A stretch of DNA of 64,000 bases from Helicoverpa zea (taxonomy: Eukaryota > Arthropoda > Insecta > Lepidoptera > Noctuidae), in NCBI RefSeq assembly GCF_022581195.2, contig NC_061456.1, positions 2,482,501 through 2,546,500 of the forward strand. The letters are read 5' to 3'. The notes below the pieces were generated by a model. It was not told where the DNA came from. It saw only the letters and a list, made by a program, of their open reading frames with translations, and searched no databases. Shown piece by piece: positions 55,242 to 64,000 of the stretch; position 1 is the stretch's first letter; the number at the start of each line of letters is the position of its first letter. Both the position numbers and the translations under genes were made by a program.

Positions 55242-58200
55242 GTAGCAGGTCAGAAATAACATAGTATGAAGATTGAAATATCTGCAAAGATGCCTTAAAA
55301 AGATCTGACGGTGTCTATCGCGCTTATCTTAGATAGCTATGTTAATGTTATGAGTAACACTTGAATTCAATTAGTTTAGAATTTCTGCTATTACCCCATT
55401 TCATTCTCTATCTACAGCTACCACAGATTAAGTGTTTACACTACAATCTTTTAGTCGGCCGATATTAGTTTGGGCTCATAAATCAGTGTGAAGATGAATG
55501 ATAGTACGCACATTACAAAGATGAGGTATTTAGCCGGTGTCAGATCTACTGAAAACTTGGATTTTAATCAAGATTTTCTTTCAAAAAACCATCGGGTCAG
55601 CTGTCGGCCAACTGTTTATTCTGTAGTGTACCTACTCTTAAGTATAATCTATTTAACAAGAAGTGCTCTATTAAACTTTCATTGCAGATTCAATTGCGCT
55701 CATTATGCCTTGTGAAATAGTTTAGCAACCACTTAACGAGTTTCTGAATAGAGCATTTAATTACAAAAAAAACTGTGTTAAGAAATGTTGTTTGGGATTT
55801 TCTTCTGAATTTTATCACGAATATTTTTGTAAGTTTACAGTTTATTTGCGATCTGTTGTTTCCTATTTTTTCTGTATTTTTCTGTGAGTATAACGTAAAA
55901 TTTGTTGACTGATCATTCAAAGTAGGAATGTTAAGAATGGAAGCGACGATTTTTCTACTACTTTATATAGAACAATACAATATAGCTGTCTAATTAATTG
56001 AGATACCAAACGAAGATCAAATGATCGCGACTTATTTTTATTGGTTTGACGTGACATATAGTAGAATATCTTAGCATGTAACGGTTTAACAAGGACGTAT
56101 TTGCATGTTTAAGGCTTCAAATAACCGTTATTCTTAATAACGTGTTTACCGTTGCAGTTTTATTGGAATTCGATGGTTTTGACATAAAATTAGCGGAGCG
56201 TGAAGCACTATGGTTCTGTACTTTGTAGGTATGTTGTTGAGTTTCAAGGATACATCTCATTAACACACTTTTTGGTATATTTTATTTACAAGATATTAGT
56301 ATGTCGTGGTCATAGGATTTTCTGTTTTTTAGGAATTAGGAATACTTTGTGTTAAAACTATACCGTTGAATTCATGAATAGATCCGAAATAATTAATCAA
56401 TCTTTGCAGTGTGTGTTACTGCTTAGACAATACTACTATTGAAAAAATACTTTTAGCTAGTCGGGACTTAAATTACTATAAGATAACGTTAAACAATATT
56501 GGCATATAAAGAAGAGTGCCAATATTTATTACCTGTCGTTTAGATGAGGTAATAAATAACAAAATCCATGCATAATAATATTGCAAAATCAAGCTCCAAA
56601 AAATGCCAATAAAACAGTTGAATGAACTGCAAAAAAACTCGCACAAACGTAACATGAGAAAAATGCATTCGAGTTCAGGAACACGCGTCATCGCGAAAGA
56701 ATTTATTCGAAGTTCGGTGTCGTGCTTACTATATCCTTGGGAGGTCGAAATATGTGAAGTTTTAGAATGCAGCCTGCCTTTTGGGCACGATCCCTGCTGA
56801 CAGCGATGCGGATGATTTTTTTGATATATAGGTGTATTTTTTTTTATTTATTTGTAAATATTAACTGTTAAGTGTAGGTTGATTACATATGTTATGTAAA
56901 TTGAGTTTAAGATTTATTTGGCAGTATTTCAACAAGCAGTAAGTAGCAACAAGCAGTTTTATTCGAAAGTTACTGCGAAATTAGATTAATTCAAGTAGGT
57001 AGGATTATGTTTACTTTTCGCCTACGATGGTCAGCTTGTAACTTTTTCTTCTAATTTAGTGTTGTGTGGGATGGGTGTTATATTTCATTTTGATTCTTGC
57101 AACGGTAGTTTAAATTTTTGGATAGCTTGGCTAATAGATTTGTCGTTTTATTAGAAATGATTCAATAATGGCTTGAGTATTAAAGTTATGATGGAAAAGT
57201 AGATATTTAAGTTACCTATATCCTCTAAAATTGTTTGTCATCTATTGAAAATACTTTTTTTGAATGCGTCAATGTTATTTTCCCAAATATATCAATGTTT
57301 TTAATTAATTTTGGAATGCATGACAGGATGCGATCGCGGCACATTAGAGGAAGGTGCAATTTATTGCTCACGCGCATTTTTTGCCGCCATATTTCTTTCA
57401 GTCGCGCTGTAATTAGTAGCGTTCTAATTTTGAATGTTGAAATGTTTTTTATTGGTAAAGTTGTAATTTTTTGCATTGACAGTGTTTTTTGGTTTTAAGT
57501 TATCACATTCAAGATGGACGACAAAAGTACCTAATATTTTTTTACTCATTTCGGGTACCTAAAAATTTAAATTAATAAAACACTTTTTTTTATAACGTTG
57601 TCTAGACGGTGTTCCAGATTGTATTCCTATTAGGTATAGTGTTATTATAACCCAATTTCAAAACATCGGATATGCTTTATATTAGATTAACCAAATATAT
57701 GTTATTAAGGCAGGATATTTCTAACCCGATCAAAAGCAAAGCACGCGTATTTCCTGATTTACGAAACTATTTTATAACAAATGTCGGTATCAATTAGTGT
57801 CAGAATAACAAATATTATTTGCTGCCAATAATAGGTTGTGTAAACAAATTTGAACCTTATGGCAAGGTGATAAAAGTCAGGGTTAATTTTGTTGGGTGTT
57901 ATTAAGTAGTAGAATGTAGATAAATGGGATGTGAACACTATGGCGCAGGAAATCGGATTAGAGTGTTCCTGCGCTTTGATCTTAATATTGTTTCCTAACA
58001 ATAAGATAAGGTGGGTATTATTAATATGACTATTAGTTTTTAAGATGTTCATAATGATTGAAGTTAACACGTTATGTACGTGCCACAATAATCATGATCT
58101 GCCCCAATTGGGCTTCAGGCCTCTTATCAAAAGGTCCACACGGAGGTCCTAATATTCAAATTGGAGCACCAAGTACTCCAAGGAAGCATTATATGTGGGA

Positions 58201-58804
58201 CAGGGTAGATATCTGCTTATGGTAAATATAATGTTTTCGCATTGTAAGAAAAATCATCATCCTTTTAAATATCCATATAAAATCGACTAAGTTCAAAATC
58301 TACCTAGATTAAAAGCTGTTTAGTTAAGTTATCAGCAGAATACTTGTGAATATACAACGTTGGTTTTACGTAAATGAAAATTTCTCGGGATACTTACTCC
58401 AAACTTGAGTTAGTAGCACAACTTAGTAAGTTAAGTACCTACTTCACTTATGTATTGTACATGTTTCAATTTCAAACGAGGTACTTATATATTATGTAAT
58501 AAATAAATATGTGAGATATTGAATAACATCCTTCAGAAATTAGAATTACATCAACATAAAGATGACGAGCATATTTTTATTCATATCTTTGCTAAGCACA
58601 TGCTTAAAAATAAATAAATCAATATTAACTGCCTATATAATAAATTATATTCGTAAACAACATTAAATAAAATGGCAATAGGAATTTAAACAAATGTCTA
58701 AATGACCATAGATGGTTAGAAGACAGAAAATTATAAAAATTAAAACCATAAAGGATGATGGGCAATTTTGTATGAACCCTGGCCTGATAACCAATAAAGT
58801 TCTA
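55242..58804. other. AT-rich non-coding DNA, nothing recognised
   Basis: No splice-bounded open segment, repeat end or RNA gene stands out on either strand. Open frames reach at most about 109 codons and have AT-driven composition. Confidence 0.45.
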
Positions 58805-58821
58805 ATGAATATTATATTATT

Positions 58822-59212
58822 ATATTATAAGTCGTGGTGGCCTAGTGGGCAAAGAACCAACCTCTCGAGTATGAGGGCGCGGGTTCGATTCCAGGTCAGG
58901 CAAGTACCAATGCAACTTTTCTAAGTTTGTATGTACTTTCTAAGTATATCTTAGACACCAATGACTGTGTTTCGGATGGCACGTTAAACTGTAGGTCCCG
59001 GCTGTCATTGAACATCCTTGGCAGTCGTTACGGGTAGTCAGAAGCCAGTAAGTCTGACACCAGTCTAACCAAGGGGTATCGGGTTGCCCGGGTAACTGGG
59101 TTGAGGAGGTCAGATAGGCAGTCGCTTCTTGTAAAGCACTGGTACTCAGCTGAATCCGGTTAGACTGGAAGCCGACCCCAACATAGTTTGGGAAAAGGCT
59201 CGGAGGATGATG
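58822..59212 (+). mobile_element. Complete tRNA-derived SINE with 17-bp target duplication
   Basis: This is the reference copy of the SINE family in this window. Its tRNA-related head starts at about 58831 with an A box in 'ggtggcctagtgggcaaag' and a B box in 'gcgggttcgattccag'. A unique body of about 300 bp follows, ending 'gggaaaaggctcggagg' plus 'atgatgatg'. ATGAATATTATATTATT occurs at 58805-58821 and 59213-59229. RNA polymerase III would transcribe it; mobilisation would rely on a partner LINE. The boxes are intact and the copy looks young. Confidence 0.93.
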
Positions 59213-59229
59213 ATGAATATTATATTATT

Positions 59230-60100
59230 GCTTATACCCTATAGTTACTGAAATAAAACGGTTCATGTCAAGAATCTACCGGAAATAAGTACAGTCGGGC
59301 ACAAAAGAGTTATACTTTTTGCACCGATTTTTTTTTGTTTAAAATAAAATCCATACTAGAAAAATTCATTGTATGATGTATTTTCGTCAACTTATCACTT
59401 TTTTAAATAAGCCTAGGGTAGACTATCAATAAAAATCGGTCTTAACTACGCTTTTGTTTTAATAGCAAAACAAAACATAAAAACTTTTACTTCTACCACC
59501 GTATACTATTTCCATTATTGGAGATAGCATTTCCTCGTTCTGCGGCACCAGGATAGTCGGCCTTGGGTTGTCGAGTTATTAGAAAAGTAGCGACCCACCC
59601 CAGCTTCGCACGGGAAAACAGAATTTACTCACTATTTAACGGATGTTATTACACATACAAACCTACCTCTTCAATCACTCTATCTTTGAATATAATAATA
59701 TATTAAAAAAACCGCACGGGTGGTCAGGTCCGCAAAGATAAATGAGGGTTTTAATCAGTATTCTTAGACTAAAGTTATTTAAGTTGTTTATCAGCTTTCA
59801 CAGAGTTCTCATCATATGGCACATCAGGCTTGTTAGCCAGGACAGTCGACAGTCATTGATGATGATAGCTTGATGCCAGCACACCTCCAATTCCATAGGA
59901 TTATATTTCAAAGCAAGATGTATTATCCTGGCCATTAGATGATGTCATGCAAGTACTCACGACAAGTATTTGCATGAAATGGGCTACGGACTTGACTGAA
60001 CTGATTTGAAAAATCTTTCAGTGGTGGAAAAGCTACGTTATTTATAATAAGAAGATAGGTAGGTTTTCTTTATATACCATACGTGCCAAAGTGGTTTAAT
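59230..60100. other. Non-coding DNA with repeat debris
   Basis: No gene was seen. Two patches with 'cgacccaccccagcttcgcacggg' (partly repeated as 'ccgcacgggtgg' near 59.71 kb) resemble a widespread lepidopteran repeat, without resolvable ends. Confidence 0.4.
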
Positions 60101-60109
60101 TCCATAGGC

Positions 60110-61430
60110 AGTCGTAGGCTTACAGGACTGATATATTCCTTCCCCAGTGGTTAACAATGTTCCACCCATAACAAAAATTGAAGTTTAGGGTATAAGCTAT
60201 CATTTGATGTGCAAATGGATATTATTGGTTATGCCGGTTAGACTCACTGAAACGGCGGAATACGTACACCTTATGTTGTGAATGCTGCCTGTATTTTTTT
60301 TAATATGGACACATGCACCTTCTGTGATACGTCCTGACTGATATTGGCAATAATAATGGCACTTAAACATCTCTCCCATACAAAATGAAGTGTTTCAAGT
60401 CCATACGCTGTGCCACGCTACCAAGTGTCATATCTTCGTTCTCCGGTGGTTCACAATGTTTTGCCCATAATAAAAAATGAAGCTTAGGATATGCTATCAT
60501 TTAGCTATCATTTGATATAATCTTTTTTTTTTCAATAAACTTGAAAAATATGGGCACAGACACCTTCTGCGACTCGTTCTGACAATTATTGACAATAATA
60601 TAATGCACTTAAACATCCCTCCCATACAAAATGAAGTGGTTCAAGTCCTTAGGCTGTCCTATGCTATCAAGTGTCATATCTTCGTTCTCCGGTGGTTTAC
60701 AATGTTTTGCCCATAATAAAAAATAAAACTTAGGGTATCAGCTATCATTTGATATGCGAATTGTTTTTATTGGTTATGCCGGTTAGAGCCACCAGAACGG
60801 TGGAGTACGTACACCATACGTTGTAAATAGGTAATACCTGCTAAATAATCTTTTTTATAACCTTGGAAAATATGGGCACAGACACCTTGTGTGATACGCC
60901 CTGACTAATATGGACAATAATAATGGCATTTAAACATCTCTCCCATACAAAATGAAGGGTTTCAAGTCCATACGCTGTCCTACGCTACCAAGTGTCATAT
61001 CATCGTTCTCCGGTGGTTCACAATGTTTTGCCCATAATAAAAAATGAAGCTTAGGATATGAGCTATCATTTGATATGCAAATGGTTTTCATTGGTTATGC
61101 CGGTTAGACTCACCAGAACGGCGGAATACGTACACCATACGTTGTAAATACTAAATGCTAAATAATCTTTTTTTTTTCAATAAACTTGGAAAATATGGGC
61201 ACAGACACCTTCTGCGACTCGTTCTGACAATTATTGACAATAATAATGTACTTAAACATCCCTCCCATACAAAATGAAGTGGTTCAAGTCCTTAAGCTGT
61301 CCTATGCTATCAAGTGTCATATCTTCGTTCTCCGGTGGTTTACAATGTTTTGCCCATAATAAAAAATGAAGCTTAGGGTATAAGCTATCATTTGATATGC
61401 GAATCGTTTTTATTGGATATACCGGCCAAT
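60110..61430 (+). repeat. Tandem array with alternating A-B units (higher-order repeat)
   Basis: The word 'ccggtggtt(c/t)acaatg' occurs at 60443, 60689, 61010 and 61332, with a diverged form at 60144, at spacings of 299, 246, 321 and 322. Units at 60443 and 61010 share 'caagtccatacgctgt' and 'ctaccaagtg' (type A). Units at 60689 and 61332 share 'caagtccttaggctgt'-like and 'ctatcaagtg' words (type B). This A-B-A-B order means an A-B pair was duplicated as a block. Shorter units carry internal deletions. No open frame crosses it. Confidence 0.85.
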
Positions 61431-61439
61431 TTTACCCAT

Positions 61440-64000
61440 CATCCTTTATGCAAAACCTGACATTTTCCGTTTTTGTAGGTGCCTATTTACAAAATTTGGA
61501 CTGTTTTTGTCTGACCTTTAATTTTATTATTACTTCCTTGATACTGATGGGTACTTGTGGTTTTTAGAAATAAACCTTCATTTGTTTTGACCTTGATTTC
61601 GTCACCGTGAAGTGTCAAACTGTCATGGCATTGGTCATCAAACATCATCATCAAAGTTAAATTCATTTTTTCTTCCGGAATTTGTGTTAATTTACGTATT
61701 CATGATTACTATCATAGATGATAAGCTCTTAAGTCTATAGTTCTATAGATTTTCTGTTTTTCTTTAGCGTAGGCTCCGAAAATATTGAACAGGTTTTAAT
61801 ACGTACTTAATTCTTTCACTATTTTGAAGCCACACTATTGTCGGGTGAAATACAGGCTCTATTTTATCCGAGAACGTAATTTCCACGGGATACAAATAAT
61901 GACATAAAGGGATCCATATACCGCTATTGCTTATGCCAATAATAATTATGTACAACAAAACAAAAATGCTATTTAATTAATTAAGATAATAATTGAAAGC
62001 CTAGAGTAGTTTCAGCCAAGTAATTGTGCAAAGTCGCCAAATTTTTACCACCACAAAAAAGTATCGTTGCGATCCTAACGTTGACTCATCAAAATGTTTA
62101 AAAATAATTGTTTTTCAGCAAAAAATCGTCAATCAACAATGTTACTGAACAATTTGACAGCTAGTATCTTAGAGCGGTGATGTGTGAAATTGCTTACTAG
62201 TCCTTGGCTGGGTTGTTATGAAATCTTTGGTTCGTGTCGCCGAAAAATGCGGCAATGAATGCCGGGATGTTTAAATTGTCGTTTAGAGATATGATTTGAT
62301 ATGACTGTAATTTCCGCGGTAAATTTTTTTGTTGAGTTTTTTTTTATTGGGGTGGTTAATTTTAGAGTATTAGAGGTAATTTTTACTAGTAGAAAATTAT
62401 GGTAATCGTGTAAATAAACGAATCGATTTGTCTCTTTAAGTATGTTTAGTGTTCCGGAACAAAAATAGGTACCTATGTTAGGTAGGTACTTATGTGTATG
62501 TATTATATTTTCTGCTTTTATTCAATTACTTAATTTGCAGAATTAACATTGATTGACATTTCCTCAAATTATTTTATTACGAAAAAGACTTCGTACACTC
62601 AAAATGTGCACGCAACATTACCGTCCCAATGTGATACACTCCAATAAATAGTTATATACCATCTTCACTTCTCCAAACTATGTTCAACTTTACCTATTTT
62701 GAAATAAGGTTGTTTTTATTACCAAGAAGTAAGCAATTGGTCGGGCACATCCGAGAATCATCAAGTCATTGTAACAAATTATAAAATAATAATGTTGATT
62801 TCGATTTCTTTTCACTTTCCTACTTTGGTACATATTTAAAAGTATTTCGGGTCGACGGTAGTTTATTATGAATTCTTATGGAGAAACTTTGCACTGATTT
62901 TCATAAGATTATGTGAGATAACGATGACGATGACGAATTAATACTGTTTTGTTTAACATTTTGGACACTTGTGTTTTTGTACAAACATATTTAGTGTAAG
63001 ATTTATAAAAGGCGTTATCGCTTAATTTAAAAGGGGCGAAAGGTGTTGCTACTAAAAAAATAAATTGTGAAATCATGTTAAAAGTCACAACAATTTCCTA
63101 AGACCATAGAGTCCTTAAAAAAACAAATGACAACTTCACGATGACCATAATTTCTGTGTCTCTGGTTTTCAAAAAAAGAACTAGGCTAGTCTGTGATGTG
63201 GGTCATGTAAATGTCAACGGTCGTTGCGAACGGCTAGTGCTTTATGCCCGTTTAGGTTTTATCCACCGGCCGTTAACACTGGAGAAAAACTCAGAAGGTT
63301 AAGTGAGTGAGGTTGACATAGCAAGTTTAAATTAAAAGTCACTGTAGCTGAAGTGTTTTTTTATTTAAACTTGCATAATATGATTACCTACAACTCATTC
63401 TGGTTAAGCACTAACTTAGGTTATGTACTGAAGTATGAAAACGAATGTAGTTGTCAAAAGGAAATGAGTTTGCATACATCTTTGGCATCAATTTGGACAG
63501 TAAACCATACATATGTGCTAAAAATTTCCTAAATAAGAATCGTATTTTACTTGTTGGTAATGTTTCCATGCCAAGTGATTTTACAAGTCTATTGACCTAT
63601 GATAAAAAACTCTCACGCTTTTCAACTATTTTGGTATTCGGTGATTATTCCAGTTGTTCCCCCACCTAATCTTTATTCTTCCAACTAATCCTTCTGTACT
63701 CTTCTTCACAGTATACCTAGGTGGAGCTTTTATCGTGAGCCGTCGCATTAATTTGCTGGCTCCGTACGTTTGCGGATAAAAGACGTCCACGAACATACTG
63801 CCTACATACTGATGACCTTTGAGGATTAACTCTAGTTTATTACGGCGCCTGCTCTTTAGCATTTTATAAGAATGATGAAATAAATATTTAAATTAAAATT
63901 ACGGTAAGAGATTGTCATTAAGGAGCTTGTAGTGACTATTTAGGCAGATGGCAAACATGCAATGGACAACTTGGATTCCTAAACTTCAATAGACATGATC
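61440..64000. other. AT-rich non-coding DNA, nothing firm
   Basis: No transposon terminus or firm exon was found. At 63626-63862 the minus strand is open for 78 codons with a basic composition. On the plus strand a decent acceptor (CTCTTCTTCACAG) precedes 63709 and an open segment of about 22 codons. Neither could be linked to another exon. Confidence 0.4.

Noticed and set aside
58831..58905. Possible true tRNA gene
   Set aside because: The A and B boxes are present, but the sequence does not close an acceptor stem and continues into the SINE body with target duplications, so it is a SINE head.
63451..63862. Overlapping frames on both strands near the right edge
   Set aside because: Short, no recognisable motif, no linked exon. 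A plus-strand acceptor near 63708 was considered, but the following frame closes after about 22 codons.

Overview
The window is animal nuclear DNA, almost certainly from a moth or butterfly. It is AT-rich with long introns, and every mobile element I can place belongs to a type familiar from lepidopteran genomes: an RTE-type LINE, a tRNA-derived SINE with a (GATGAT) tail, TIR-bearing MITEs, and degenerate repeats ending in a 'gcgggtgaaaccg'-like motif. I see no CRISPR array, operon or viral genome.

Three genes can be supported in the middle third. (1) On the minus strand, 39378 down to 16511, is a complete 10-exon CDP-diacylglycerol synthase (CdsA) gene. I reconstructed it exon by exon with consistent splice phases to a 447-residue protein carrying the family signature. 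(2) Divergent from it, on the plus strand at 40505-41298, is a two-exon gene for an acidic 239-residue protein with an N-terminal coiled coil. I do not recognise it with certainty; a weak resemblance to the ARA70 region of NCOA4 is noted. (3) Facing gene 2 tail to tail, on the minus strand at 45892-42742, are the last three coding exons (754 residues) of a large Ser/Asn-rich, largely disordered protein whose 5' exons were not found. A lone 140-base open segment with splice sites at 5803-5664 (minus) may be an exon of a fourth gene.

The rest is intron and intergenic DNA rich in transposon debris. From left to right: SINE fragments and a diverged direct duplication (1-6 kb); a three-level nest at 6.27-10.22 kb, in which a MITE is split by an APE-type LINE that is itself split by a GC-rich TIR element; mostly empty AT-rich DNA (10.3-16.4 kb) with two short-motif clusters; and the introns of CdsA, the largest of which (19.57-33.39 kb) holds a 692-bp foldback element, a 122-bp minisatellite, a 615-bp insertion with a 17-bp target duplication, a full SINE and several MITEs. 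Beyond gene 3 are two strong hairpins (46.0-46.2 kb), a GC-rich TIR element inside an older repeat (52.7-53.3 kb), a young 5'-truncated RTE copy with an 11-bp target duplication (54.19-55.23 kb), a full SINE with a 17-bp target duplication (58.8-59.2 kb) and a tandem array with an alternating A-B-A-B layout (60.1-61.4 kb).

Nothing shows the three genes acting in one pathway. CdsA is an ER housekeeping enzyme of phospholipid and phosphoinositide synthesis. I found no convincing new biological system. The best leads are the 38-bp hairpin at 46.02-46.11 kb, the foldback element built from repeated ATCGA motifs, the unidentified exon at 5.7 kb and the structured tandem array.
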